DNA of 64,000 nucleotides from Streptomyces sp. ISL-96 (GTDB lineage: Bacteria > Actinomycetota > Actinomycetes > Streptomycetales > Streptomycetaceae): the NCBI RefSeq assembly GCF_018614035.1, contig NZ_JAGGPA010000011.1:310001-374000 (forward strand), written 5' to 3'. Shown here in pieces: positions 26,317 through 36,045 of the stretch. Made by a program: the position numbers and the translations under genes. The stretch's first letter is position 1; every line of letters begins with the position of its first letter. The notes below the pieces were generated by a model. It saw nothing but the letters and a program-made list of their open reading frames with translations, did no database searches and had not been told where the DNA came from.

Positions 26317-27474
26317 TCAGTGGTGGCCTGGAGGGACTGCCAGTTGGGCGAGCGTCGAGGTATGCATCTCGGTGGCGAAGACGCTGCGGGACGTTACCAA
26401 CAGGCGGTGGGCCTTGGACAGCTGGGTGGGCAGCGCCACCGCCTCCTCGGAGATGATCCGCCGGTGTGAGCGGTCCAGTTCCACGCGCACGATGAGGTCC
26501 AGGACGCGATCGCTGATGATGGATGAGCCCAGAAGCCACAAGCCCGGGTGGCGGCCGGGCCGAGGAGGGTCGAAGGCGATGTGCAGCAGGCCGGCCGAGC
26601 GTGCCATGGGAGAGGACAGGCGGTACCAGCTGATCCGCCCGTGCTCGTCGATTCGGCCGAAGGTGCCCGTGCCTCCGCGCTCGGTGCCGAGCAGCGCCAC
26701 CCACAGTGCGCCCAGACCGGCGATCACTCCGACCGGGGTGGAGCCGTGTTTCGCCGGGACGGCGATCTGCGTCGTGCGGCCGGACGGGGAGGGGATGCGC
26801 AGCAGGGAACTTGCCTTGTCCTGGCTGGCGTAGAACTCCCCGCTCACCGGATGCCGGCCGACGAAGACCGGCTGGGATCGGGCGTCGAAGAACCAGTGGC
26901 GTTCAGGGTGGCGGTGGTCGATGGCCAGCACCTGGTTGCTGCCCTTGAGGCTGACCCACAGCAGGTCCCCGTACTCCCCTACATAGTGGGGGCCCTTTCC
27001 CCCGTCGGGGATCGGGATACTGCGCAGCACCCGTGGCGCTGCCTTCAGCGAGTGGGCGGCCGGGTCCAGCAGCAGCAGATGGTGCCCTCCTTCCAGCGTG
27101 GCTCAGATCCGGCCGGGATAGCGGGTGGAGGCGGCCAGGCCGTGCGGCAGGTCCGTGTCTTCTCCCAGCGGGAACTGTGCCAGCCCGGTGACCTGTTCGG
27201 TGCGCGGGTCCAGTGCGAGCTTGAGCAGGCGGCTGGGATACCACTGGGTGACGAGCAGCAGCGGGGCGCCGGGGACTTTCAGCGGTTCGTGGGTTTGCTC
27301 GGCTTCGGGCAGTGCGTACTCGGTGAGCGACCGGTGCCGGAGCGACTCCCCCGTGGGGCGGTCGGGTGCGGGGCGCGTCGGCGTGGCCAACGCGGGGGCC
27401 GGGCCGAACGGGAGACCGGCTCCTGCTGCGGCGCCGAGCGCGATGAGCCCTCGCTGAAACGTACGACGGTCCAT
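26317..27474 (-). pseudogene. Tat-exported beta-propeller protein (Vgb-like) with in-frame TGA
   Basis: Two open pieces lie in the same frame: 27103-27474 (N-terminal, ending STRYPGRI-stop) and the rest down to 26317. Between them only the TGA at 27103-27105 interrupts; sequence on both sides is continuous (ATLEGGHHLLLLDP follows). Trp fits at the stop (RIWATLEGG). The N-terminus has a twin-arginine-like signal (MDRRTFQRGLIALG) with an ALA cleavage region. Repeated blades (GDLLWVSLKGSNQVLAID, GLGALWVALLGTE) indicate a 6- or 7-bladed propeller like streptogramin lyase Vgb, but the lyase residues cannot be checked by eye. It is a recent nonsense mutation or a sequence error. Confidence 0.7.
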
Positions 27475-27909
27475 GGGTTCCTCCCCGGTTCGAGTCCTGT
27501 GCGACTGCCTACGCCATCTGCCGTGGGGGGCCAGCGCATGGAGGCCGCCCTGTGTCGAGTCGACGCAGGGTTGGGGCAGTCACGCGCATGTGGCCTGTCA
27601 CGTCAGTAAGCGCGTGTGCCGTCCCGGCCGAAGGGTGGAACAGGCAACGCTCACCAGGCGCGTGACGCACATGATTCACGGCAGGAGCCGCTCGTTGCCC
27701 CAGTGACGGCGTTCGCCTCGCCGCGACCACTCTTTCGAGCGAGGCCGTACCGCGCCGTGCTGCGTGCCCTTCCGGTGGAAACGTCATGTCTCACAACAGA
27801 AACGTGAGGGCGGTGATGGAGCACAGGAGGAAGCGAGGACGGGCCAGTACAGCAGTTTGGGTGCCCGGTTGTCCCGCCACTGGTTCAGCGCGAGGTGCGT
27901 GATGCCGTG
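27475..27909. other. Gene-free stretch
   Basis: No supported gene. It should include the promoter of the broken beta-propeller gene and the missing border of the helicase remnant. Confidence 0.4.
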
Positions 27910-28360
27910 CCCCCTTGTAGCCGTGCTCCAGGGCTTGCGCTCGCACGACGAGCGCCTGGTCAAGCAGCTCGCTTCCCGCCCCCTGTCCCGTGGCCAGCAC
28001 GAGCGGCGGGTGCACGTCCAGCGTGACGAGGACGGCCGGATCGTCGGCGCCGACGGCAAGGGTGAGGGCGAGGACCAGGAGCAGGACGACACGCAGGCCG
28101 CTGCCGAAGCAGCACTGCTGCACTTCTCCAGTCCGCGGGACGCGGCGATCATCACGGCGTTCCTGCGGAGCGGATGTACCGGCCAGAGTTGCTGGTGCGG
28201 GTGGAGAGCTACCAGGCCCTGCTCCGGGGGCGGGCGGAGAAGGAGATCACCGGCCTGCACGCCGAGCCCTACGACGTTGAGGTCGAAGTAGGGGTGACGA
28301 AGAACCTTCCGCTGGGCAGGTGGGTGCACCAACAGAAGAAGGCTTTGCGAGCTGGTGAGT
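27910..28360 (+). pseudogene. DEAD/DEAH helicase remnant (helicase-associated domain region)
   Basis: The plus strand reads LRSHDERLVKQLASRPLSRG, later ALLHFSSPRDAAIITAFLR, then in another frame VESYQALLRG and PLGRWVHQQKKALRAGELEY. This order matches the stretch between the helicase core and the repeated helicase-associated domains of large Streptomyces superfamily II helicases. There is no start, one frameshift near 28165, and coding fades after 28360. The ATPase core is absent. Confidence 0.6.
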
Positions 28361-28859
28361 TGGAGTACCGAACGGCAAGCAGCGGCATCACGCTTCGCGA
28401 TGCTGTGACCAGGGCGACGCCATCGTCGATCTCCTCTGTCCGCCACGCGCACCGCTTGGCCTTGACAGAGGCTCACGGACGAGCGCCGGTCGGCCGATGA
28501 CTGTCGCATGGAAACACGTTCTCCGGTCACCGCATGTCGTCTTGTGTCCCGCCGTCTGCACCTGGTGGCTGGCGGAGTGTTCGCTGCGCTGTGGGCGAGT
28601 GCGTCCGGATTCCTTGCTTCGTCAGCACGGCGCTTGGGGGCGGGGCGCGAGGGCGACCCGGTGGCGGGTGCGTCTGTGCGGCACCTACCGGCATGAGGGC
28701 CTGGAACTGGAGCGGGAGGACTGCCTCATCCGCTACGGCGTACCGCCCGATTCACCAGGGCGGGTCACGCGAGTGCGGCAGTACATCACCCCGCTGCCGT
28801 GCTCGATCCTGATGCCGCGGGGCCTCGCCAACGCGGGAGCCGCTACCCCGGACACGCGT
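28361..28859. other. Gene-free stretch
   Basis: About 500 bp without a recognised gene. A plus-strand piece near 28700 (RHEGLELEREDCLIRYGVPP) looks protein-like but is not identified. Confidence 0.4.
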
Positions 28860-29160
28860 CCGGCGAGCTCCTCGGCAGCATCACATGCTCGTGAGGCATT
28901 CCAGGTCCTGCTCGATCAAAGGAACCAGCCGAACCCTGCCAGGACCAGCCGTGCCGTTTCAGCAGCCGCCACACCGTCGCCACCGACACCCTCACACGCA
29001 GACGGCGGTGGACAGCATCTGGACCCGGGCCAGAGTCCATCGCTCATCCTCGTATCCGTGCGCTGTCGGGCCTTTGCCCAGTTCCTCCTCAAGCACGGCG
29101 AACTGGGCGTCGGTGACGGTCGGAGAGTTCGCCGGACCTGCCGAGCCTAAGGCATTCATT
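28860..29160 (-). pseudogene. IS630-family transposase, N-terminal remnant
   Basis: Minus-strand reading gives TVTDAQFAVLEEELGKGPTA, ERWTLARVQML and, after a frameshift, RVSVATVWRLLKRHGWSWQG. This is the winged helix-turn-helix N-terminal domain of IS630-type transposases. The DDE catalytic domain is missing. No terminal repeats seen. Confidence 0.7.
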
Positions 29161-29289
29161 CCGCCCTCTCGCGTGCTGGCAGTGGTTCGCCGGCAAGATC
29201 GCCATAGACCTGGGGCAGGCGGGACAGGTCGCGGCAGTCGTGTCGGTGATCAGCCTGGGGCTACGGCTGTCGCCGGTGGCGCCGGGCCC

Positions 29290-29745
29290 CACCAGGCGCC
29301 CCAGGGCGGGGATTGCCTCGGGCAGGAGCAGGGCTGTGCAGCCGCTGGTGGTGAGGATCTACTGCCACTGGGCGTGCCTGCGGATGCTGGTGTAGGCGAA
29401 AGTGCGCAGTCCGGCCGCGAACGAACTCGGCCAGCCTGCGGCTGTCTTCGTGCATCGCCGCCATCGACACCTGGCAGATCACGATGTCCGCTTCCGCCCG
29501 TCCGCCCCGCGTGTACGCGACCGGCGGGAGTGTTCCGTCCACTTCCTCGTCCACGATGTGCGGCACGCTTCCCGCAGCCCGCAGGACTCCGGCGATGCGC
29601 AGCAGATCCAGGGGCGGCAGCAGGTTACGCGCACCGGGGTTGACCGTTCCGAGGCCGCCCGCGTATGTGCGCTACAGCTTGGGCCCGAACGATGTCTTGG
29701 GGCTGATGAGGAGCACCCTCTGGACGGCTTCAGGCTCTGCTTTTT
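29290..29745 (-). pseudogene. B12-binding radical-SAM protein, N-terminal remnant
   Basis: The minus strand reads VLLISPKTSFGPKL-stop-RTYAGGLG, then VNPGARNLLPPLDLLRIAGV, VDEEVDGTLPP and ADIVICQVSMAAMHEDSRRL. This is the cobalamin-binding (Rossmann) domain that precedes the radical-SAM barrel. A TAG stop and further frameshifts interrupt it, and the CxxxCxxC barrel is missing. The original reaction (methylation, ring rearrangement) cannot be inferred. Confidence 0.6.
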
Positions 29746-29799
29746 TGTGCCCTCCATATCAATGCGGTCCCCTTCCGCTCCGCCAGAACGCGATTGAGT

Positions 29800-30340
29800 G
29801 CAGGGGTTGTTCTCGCTCGCCAGGGTCAATGCTTACCTGCCGGCAGACGCGCCGCAACGCACAGAATCCAGCCAGAGCGATCAAAAGCTCCGCCGGTGCC
29901 CGGCCTGATCTCGGCCTGGTCACCAACACGGTCACAGACAGCCTTCGCCAGCCCCCGTCGCGGGGAAGCCGTAAGCGTCCACGAGCAGGACGGGCCGCGC
30001 TGTGGGAGGCGTTTTCGGACGTGGGCTCTGGCTTGTCCGGTGGCGAGTGGCCCGCTGACCTATCTTCACGGTATGCATCGGCTGACTACGTCCCGCATTT
30101 GTCGCTGCCCGCCACGGAACCCCTGCGTCGGTGGCATAAAGAGGGCTACAAGGGCGACTTGGCCGGAGCTCCTCCTATCAGGACGATCCCGGCCACATCG
30201 ACACGCGCGACGGAGGGGGAAGTCCTCAGTGGCATCGACGTGTTCGCTCCAGCGCTGCGCTGTATGCCCAGAGGCGGGAGGCCTCGCTCTCCCGGCTCGG
30301 TGACGAAGAGCGGCTCCAGCCTCAAGTGATCGGGGGATAT
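29800..30340. other. Gene-free stretch upstream of the HAD-GT20 gene
   Basis: About 540 bp without a recognised gene on either strand. Long plus-strand frames exist but have the composition of GC-rich non-coding DNA. It must contain the promoter of the following gene. Confidence 0.45.
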
Positions 30341-32524
30341 ATGACATCGACTTTCGGCAGTCAGAGCGCTGGGGCGTCACCACCTGGGGTGCGGGCAGCC
30401 GGGGCGGGCGTGCCTGTCTGCCGGGTGCTGGTGACCGATCTGGACGGCACGCTCTTGGGTGGGTCTGCGGCCGCGCGCGGCCGCCTGCAAGCTGTGTTGG
30501 CGGCGCACCCCGAGATCACTGTGGTGTTCGCCACCGGGCGGGGTCTGTCTTCCGTCCAGGACATCCTTCGGCGTGACCCGCTCGTCCCCCAGCCGAGATG
30601 GATCATCGGGGACGTCGGGGCAAGCATCGTCGACACGAGGGACATGAGTCACCTTGACGTGTTGGAGGAACGGCTGCGGGCGGGATGGCCCGGTACCAGC
30701 TCGGTGCGCGACGCTCTGAACCGCTTCCCTCAGCTGGTGTTTCAAAGCGGCGTACGGCAGGAAGGGCGCTGCTCGTACTACCTGCGGCCCGAGCAGCTCA
30801 CCGAAGAGATCACCGACGCTGTCGCCCAGTTGGGCTGCCGGTGGACGTACTCCGCCGGCCGCTACTTCGACGTGCTGCCGCCGGGCGCGAGCAAAGGAAA
30901 TGCGCTGGAGCTGCTGGCCGAGAACCTGCGGTGGCCCATGACCTCGGTGCTGGTCGCCGGCGACTCCCTCAACGACCTGTCCCTCTTCCTCCTCGGCGCA
31001 CACGGCGTGATCGTGGGCAACGCCGAACCGGCCCTGCGTGCGCACGTCCCGGAGCTTCCTGCGGTGCGGCGTCCGGAGGAGGTGGGCGCGGCGGCGATCG
31101 CGGAGACGGTGTGTGATCTCGGCTGGGTGGAGCGGGCGCGTCCGGTCGTCATCGGCTATCACCGCCCGCCGGTGCGCTGGGCCGGTGGCAGTTGGAGGCA
31201 GCCCTCAAGCCCCAACGGGATCCTGCCGACCCTGCGAAGCGTCCTCGATCCCGCGGTCCCCGGCTCCCGAGCCGCTTTGGACGCGGTGTGGGCGACCGCG
31301 CTGGTGGGCGACACGAGCCCCGGCCCCGCCGGGCACGGAACCGGTCTCCCCCTGGCGTTCCTGCCCATCACGGCCCGCCGGTGGGCCGGCTACTTCCACC
31401 GCGCCTGCAAAGAAACCCTGTGGCCGGTGCTGATGTCTCAGCCCGACCGCATGCGATTCGACCCGTTGGCCTGGGCCGACTACGAGAAAGTCAACACGGC
31501 CTTCGCCGACCACATCAGCGCCCACGCCGATCAAGGGGCGACCGTGTGGCTGCACGACTACAACCTCTGGCTCGTCCCCGCCCGTCTGCACACGATGCGC
31601 CCGGACCTGCGTGTGGGGCTGTTCCACCACACCCCTTTCCCCGCTCCCGGCGTCTTCGCCCGACTCCCCGTCGCCCGGCAGATCCGTGCCTCCTTGGCCT
31701 GCCTCAACTGGGCCGGCTTCCACACGGATGCCTTCGCCAACAACTTCCACGACACCCTCGCCGGCGCCCCGCGAATTCCCGCCACCGGCGTCCATCCCCT
31801 CGGCATCGACCGGACAGCGGTCGAAACCCTCGCCCGTAACCACACCGCATTCACCTCGGGGCCCGAAACTGAGGGCGGGATCAGGGAGGGCAGCGACGAG
31901 ATGTTGGTGCTCTGCGTCGAACGCCTCGACTACGCCAAGGCCCCCGTCCAAAAGATCCACGCATTGTGGCGACTGTTCGACCAGTACCCGCAGCTACGCG
32001 GCCGGTTACGCCTCCGCCTCATCTGCCCGCCTCCCGAGCCCGGCCTGCGCGCTTACGACACCACCCGCAGCCGGCTCGAAACCGCCATCACCGAACTCAA
32101 CACCGCTCACGCCACACCCGGGTGGCAGCCGGTCCAGTACATCCCCCGATCTCTGCCCTTCGCCGACCTCGTCCACCACTACGTCGCCGCGGACGTGTTC
32201 TGGGTTACCTCCCTGGCCGACGGCATGAACCTCACGGCCAAGGAGTACATCGCCGCCCAGCACGCGACCGGCCGGCACGGCACCCTCGTGCTGTCCCGGT
32301 ACGCCGGGGCCGCCACCCAGCTCGCCCCCGCAGCCGTCGTGACCGACCCCCACTCCCCCCACGACGACCTCGCCCGCGACCTCCACCAGGCCCTGACCAT
32401 GCCCGCCACCGAACGCCGCGCCCGCATGGCCCACCTCGCCCGCCTCCTCGACGACCACAGCCCCGCGCAGTGGGCCCAGCAGATCCTCACCAGCATCCGG
32501 GTCGCCGGCGGGGCGCCGTCCTGA
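30341..32524 (+). CDS. HAD phosphatase - GT20 fusion (glucosylglycerol-phosphate synthase/phosphatase-like)
   Basis: ATG 30341 follows CGGGGGATAT; an upstream GTG at 30326 lacks a signal. 727 residues. The N-terminal part (about 30-270) is a HAD-IIB phosphatase: VTDLDGTLLGG, VVFATGRG, ASKGNALELL, VLVAGDSLNDL. The C-terminal part (about 280-720) is a GT20 glycosyltransferase of trehalose-6-phosphate synthase type: VWLHDYNLWLVPARL, GLFHHTPFP, VERLDYAKAPVQKIHALWRL, DGMNLTAKEYIAAQ. Phosphatase first, synthase second is the architecture of glucosylglycerol-phosphate synthase/phosphatase, while trehalose bifunctional enzymes have the opposite order. The N-terminal GT loop binding glucose-6-phosphate is not obvious, which also fits a different acceptor. 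Likely a compatible-solute enzyme. Confidence 0.8.
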   Translation: MTSTFGSQSAGASPPGVRAAGAGVPVCRVLVTDLDGTLLGGSAAARGRLQAVLAAHPEITVVFATGRGLSSVQDILRRDPLVPQPRWIIGDVGASIVDTRDMSHLDVLEERLRAGWPGTSSVRDALNRFPQLVFQSGVRQEGRCSYYLRPEQLTEEITDAVAQLGCRWTYSAGRYFDVLPPGASKGNALELLAENLRWPMTSVLVAGDSLNDLSLFLLGAHGVIVGNAEPALRAHVPELPAVRRPEEVGAAAIAETVCDLGWVERARPVVIGYHRPPVRWAGGSWRQPSSPNGILPTLRSVLDPAVPGSRAALDAVWATALVGDTSPGPAGHGTGLPLAFLPITARRWAGYFHRACKETLWPVLMSQPDRMRFDPLAWADYEKVNTAFADHISAHADQGATVWLHDYNLWLVPARLHTMRPDLRVGLFHHTPFPAPGVFARLPVARQIRASLACLNWAGFHTDAFANNFHDTLAGAPRIPATGVHPLGIDRTAVETLARNHTAFTSGPETEGGIREGSDEMLVLCVERLDYAKAPVQKIHALWRLFDQYPQLRGRLRLRLICPPPEPGLRAYDTTRSRLETAITELNTAHATPGWQPVQYIPRSLPFADLVHHYVAADVFWVTSLADGMNLTAKEYIAAQHATGRHGTLVLSRYAGAATQLAPAAVVTDPHSPHDDLARDLHQALTMPATERRARMAHLARLLDDHSPAQWAQQILTSIRVAGGAPS

Positions 32525-32584
32525 ACGCCGGGAGGGTCACCTGTTACGTGGTTATGTGCCGTACCTGGGTTTCTTTCCGTATGT

Positions 32585-32715
32585 CCGCTCCCTGGTGGCG
32601 GGGGAAGCGCTCCCCCGCCAGCAGCGTCATGTCGAAGCCCTGCTGTGTCAGCAGCGTGGCCGCTGCGGTTCCCGCGAGCCGCCCCCGGTGATCAGTACCT
32701 GTGTCCGCTCGCTTA
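32585..32715 (-). pseudogene. FAD-dependent oxidoreductase, N-terminal remnant
   Basis: The minus strand reads VLITGGG, then after a missing base LAGTAAATLLTQQGFDMTLL and AGERFPRHQ. This is the dinucleotide-binding N-terminus of flavin-dependent halogenase/hydroxylase-type proteins. Only about 40 codons survive. Confidence 0.6.
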
Positions 32716-32882
32716 CCTGCCGCTCCCCGTAGTCGAGAGAATGTCGTCTTTGCGTCCTGCCTCACGCTTACCGCCCGTGACAGCATGCTGACCATGACGA
32801 GTACAGGGCGTACGGATGCCGGTACACAAGGACTGCTCGCAGGCTACGGCCGAAGCCGCACCGTCGCGGCAGGCCGGTCCCG

Positions 32883-33974
32883 TTGACGGTGGGAGCGGAG
32901 GAGGAATTCCTGCTGGTCGCCCCTGTGTCGCGCGCAGTGAGCCCGGAGGCGGAAAAGGTGGTGGCCGAGGCCGCGGGTGAACTCGGCGATCGCGTCGGCA
33001 TGGAGCTGACGCGCTACCAGGTCGAGGTACGTACCGACCCGCACACCAGCCTTGCCCAGTTCGCCGAGCAGGTCCGGTCCACGCGGGCGGCGGTCGTTCG
33101 GGCCGCCGCGCGTCAGGGTCTGCGCGTCATCTCCAGCGGCAGCCCGGTCCTTGGCCAGGCCTGCCCGCCGCCGCTGACCGCCGGCCCCCGCTACACGTTG
33201 AGTGCCGCAATGTTCCGTGCCCTGGACGATGAACAGTGTGCCTGCGCATGTCATATCCACGTCGGCGTTCCCGACCTCGCCACCGCGCTGCAGATCAGTA
33301 ACCGCCTGCGCCCCTGGATCCCGGTCCTGATCGCTCTTACCGGCAACTCGCCCTTCTGGGCGGGGCGTGATACCGGATACGCCAGCTGGCGTACGACGAC
33401 CTGGGGCCGGTGGCCGGTGGCCGGGCCTCCCCCGTACTTCGAGTCCCCTTCCCACTTCGAGGACCTCGTCGCCGGCTTCATCACCAACGGCAGTGTCATG
33501 GACCGCGGCGGCCTGTACTGGGACATCCGGCCCTCCCACCACGTGCCCACGCTGGAATTCCGCGTGGCCGACGCGACCGCCACCCCGGGTGAGACCGTGC
33601 TGCTCGCCGGTCTCATCAGGGCGATGACCGCTACCGCCCTGCAGGCCATCGCCGCCGGCGACCCGGTTTTCCGGCCCGGGCCGGAAATGCTGCGCGCCGC
33701 CTGCTGGCGCGCGGCCCGCGACGGCCTTGCCGGGCAAGGTATCGACCTGTCCACCGGCGGCCTGTCCCCCGCCATCGGCCAGGTAGACCAACTCCTGTCC
33801 TGGCTGCAACCCGCGCTGGAGAACCACGGCGACACGGAAATGGTCAACACGCTCTGGTCACGCCTGCGCGCTGCCGGCAGCGGCGCCGACCGGCAACGCG
33901 CCGCCTACCAACGCCGAGCCAGTCTCACCGACGTCATCGACCACCTCATCTCCGCGACAAATTCGTCGGGTTGA
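32883..33974 (+). CDS. YbdK-type carboxylate-amine ligase (glutamate-cysteine ligase 2 family)
   Basis: 363 residues reading TVGAEEEFLLVAP at the N-terminus, FALTGNSPFW-like active-site region (LIALTGNSPFWAGRD), CHIHVGVPD and DIRPSHHVPTLEFRVADA. The family joins a carboxylate to an amine with ATP; members of this branch are weak gamma-glutamylcysteine ligases of uncertain in vivo role. The start is unusual: only TTG 32883 or GTG 32889 is available in frame. An ATG at 32794 opens a 30-codon frame that stops at 32886, overlapping the TTG; one base of shift would fuse them into a normal N-terminus. Confidence 0.82.
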   Translation: MTVGAEEEFLLVAPVSRAVSPEAEKVVAEAAGELGDRVGMELTRYQVEVRTDPHTSLAQFAEQVRSTRAAVVRAAARQGLRVISSGSPVLGQACPPPLTAGPRYTLSAAMFRALDDEQCACACHIHVGVPDLATALQISNRLRPWIPVLIALTGNSPFWAGRDTGYASWRTTTWGRWPVAGPPPYFESPSHFEDLVAGFITNGSVMDRGGLYWDIRPSHHVPTLEFRVADATATPGETVLLAGLIRAMTATALQAIAAGDPVFRPGPEMLRAACWRAARDGLAGQGIDLSTGGLSPAIGQVDQLLSWLQPALENHGDTEMVNTLWSRLRAAGSGADRQRAAYQRRASLTDVIDHLISATNSSG

Positions 33975-34029
33975 TGACGTGCACCCGACTCCGGCTCGAC
34001 GGCTCAGGAGCCGACCGGTGCAGGGGTGG

Positions 34030-35163
34030 TCAGAGACGGATAAGGGTGATGCCGGCGCTGAAGCCGCTGGCGAATCCGACCAGGGCCACCAGATCGCCCG
34101 GGCCTGCGTGGCCGGTCTGCTGGGCAAGGGTCAGTTGGAGGGGCAGGGAGGCCGAGGCCGCGTTGCCGTGTTCGGCGACGGTGAGCAGGCAGCGTTCTTC
34201 GGGCAGGCCCAGTGCGGCGATTGTCTGGTGGAACTGGGCCACGGTGATCTGGTGGATGGCAATGAACTTGCTGGTTCTTACGAGTTCGAGTTCGTGCTGG
34301 TATGCGGCTAGCGCGCGGGAAGCGTGCTGCTGCCCGGTGGTGGACAGGTTGCCTTGGAGCCGTACGTAGGTCGGCTCGTCGTCGGTGGGGCGCCAGTTCA
34401 TCGACCCACCGGCCTGGACGGTACAGATTTCCCATGCCGTGGAATCGGCGCTGAAGACCGTGGTGAGGACGCCGGGGTCCTGTTCCCCGGCGGGCCCGGG
34501 CTTCAACAGGAGGGCGGCGCCGGCGTCGCTGACGGTGTAACCCGCCGCTGCCGCGTGGAGGGCCTTCACGTCCGGGAGGTGCCAGCGGGTGCCGAGGGTG
34601 GGTGTTTCTCCGCAGGTGATGAGGATGGTGTGGTGCTGGCTCGACTCGATGAGGGCTCGGGCGATCTGAAGGGCATTGAGGACGCTGTTGCAGGCGTTCT
34701 TCACGTCGAACACGGGGCATGAGGCGCCGAGTTTCGCGGCCACGATATGGGCCGTGGCGGGTTCGAGAAGGTCCTGGCAGGAGGAGGCGAACAGCAGCAG
34801 GTCGACATCTTCGATCGCGGTTCCCGCGGCGGCGAGGGCCTTGGCGGCGGCCTGGACCGCCAGGTCCGATGCCTGCTGGCCGTCGTCTCTGACGTGAGCC
34901 TCCAGGAGCCGCCGCTGCACATCCGACACCAGGTGCTGGAGTCTTCCCGGCCGCACACCCTCCCGCGCCATCCACTCGTCAAGGCGCGGACACAGATGCC
35001 GCACCATGCCCACTCCGTGGCGACGAAGCACTGAACGGCTGATCGAGATCTCTTCCTGAAACTCTCTCCGGAGATCATCGGTCCAGCCCTGTTCGCGGTC
35101 TTCTTGTTCCAAAGGAGCCTTGAGAGTGGCGACGGCCTCATCGAGAACCGCGAGCAAGTCCAT
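34030..35163 (-). CDS. 3-oxoacyl-ACP synthase III-like protein (KAS III / thiolase fold)
   Basis: 377 residues from ATG 35163, with GGAGGA upstream; the frame extends further but lacks a signal. KAS-III active site: Cys in FDVKNACNSVLNAL, His in IAIHQITVAQFH, Asn in VAEHGNAASASLP. An N-terminal extension of about 70 residues of charged helices precedes the fold, longer than FabH. Such variants prime unusual acyl chains or transfer acyl groups to small-molecule acceptors. It converges with the YbdK gene. No carrier protein is adjacent. Confidence 0.82.
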   Translation of the reverse strand: MDLLAVLDEAVATLKAPLEQEDREQGWTDDLRREFQEEISISRSVLRRHGVGMVRHLCPRLDEWMAREGVRPGRLQHLVSDVQRRLLEAHVRDDGQQASDLAVQAAAKALAAAGTAIEDVDLLLFASSCQDLLEPATAHIVAAKLGASCPVFDVKNACNSVLNALQIARALIESSQHHTILITCGETPTLGTRWHLPDVKALHAAAAGYTVSDAGAALLLKPGPAGEQDPGVLTTVFSADSTAWEICTVQAGGSMNWRPTDDEPTYVRLQGNLSTTGQQHASRALAAYQHELELVRTSKFIAIHQITVAQFHQTIAALGLPEERCLLTVAEHGNAASASLPLQLTLAQQTGHAGPGDLVALVGFASGFSAGITLIRL

Positions 35164-35614
35164 GACTCCTCCGAAAGATCGCCACGCGCGCCCCAGCGCA
35201 GGAGCCAACCCGACCCAGAAACCGTAGCGGGTGCTCGCCAACTATCGCTCAAACCCGCCGCCCTACCGGTCAAGTCGCAGATGTCACGGAAAGCACCCCG
35301 TCCCCCGTCCGATGCCCGGACTCTGTCCACAGGTCCGGGCCCGCACCGTAGGGCGACGGGTCGAGCGCAGCAGGAGCCCGGCCCGCGAACAGCAAGGAGC
35401 CGTCATGGATACGACGTCGCCGCAGGTGCCGAACCCCCGGTGTGCTGCCGGGCGGCGGAGACGTGCTCAAACGCTTCCCAGCGGCACCAGGTGGCGGTGG
35501 ACGGGTTGGTGAATTAATCCGCATGTTGAATGCTGGCCTTCGTTCCTCCACCCTCACTGAATGACTTTCAGCATCCAGTGACGCGGCCTCCTGACCACGG
35601 ATCTCCAAATTCAC
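35164..35614. other. Gene-poor stretch with one possible small ORF
   Basis: No recognised gene. AAGGAG at 35394 precedes ATG 35405, which opens a 35-codon basic ORF (MDTTSPQVPNPRCAAGRRRR at its start) ending at 35512. The spacing is good, but nothing else supports translation. Confidence 0.35.
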
Positions 35615-35965
35615 TCAGGCGTCGGCTCGCGCCGGTTTCCTTGTCCAGCTGGGGGTGGCGCCGTTGCGGGCCAGGCGCCGGGTCATGAGGGTGATGGCGG
35701 CCCAGGTGATCAGGGTTTCGGAGTGCTGGACGAGCCGTTCGTAGTCCCGGGCATGGCGGCGTGCGTGCATCATCCACGCAAGACTGCGTTCGATGACCCA
35801 CCGGCGGGGCAGCACGACGAAGCCGGAGGCGTCCTTGGGGCGGCTGACCGGCTTGTTGGTGAATGGCCGCCCAGCCCCAGGGCCAAGGGACACGGCGCGT
35901 CCCCCGGGGAAGTCGAATGTGAGCGACCTCAGCACCGCCTTCCCGCGGCGGTAGCCGAAAGCGCA
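35615..35965 (-). pseudogene. IS5-family transposase, C-terminal remnant
   Basis: Reads CAFGYRRGKAVLRSLTFDFP, then DASGFVVLPRRWVIERSLAW, HARDYERLVQHSE and ITLMTRRLA on the minus strand. This is the last part of IS5-group (IS427/IS1647-like) transposases around the DDE glutamate (E of VIERSLAW). The N-terminal part is missing and the central segment is scrambled. Terminal repeats not found. Confidence 0.75.
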
Positions 35966-36045
35966 CTTACAACAGTCGACTGTGGGGTGGTCCGCGGCTG
36001 CCGAATGTGCTGCCGTTGATCTCCACGATGGCGAAACGGGCCGGT

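Noticed and set aside
27784..28123. Minus-strand membrane-like frame (VLLLVLALTLAVG)
   Set aside because: It overlaps a plus-strand stretch that matches the helicase family better, and the hydrophobic run mirrors its acidic Glu/Asp-rich sequence.
30377..31162. Minus-strand frame opposite the HAD-GT20 gene
   Set aside because: Shadow of the coding strand with no start signal or domain.
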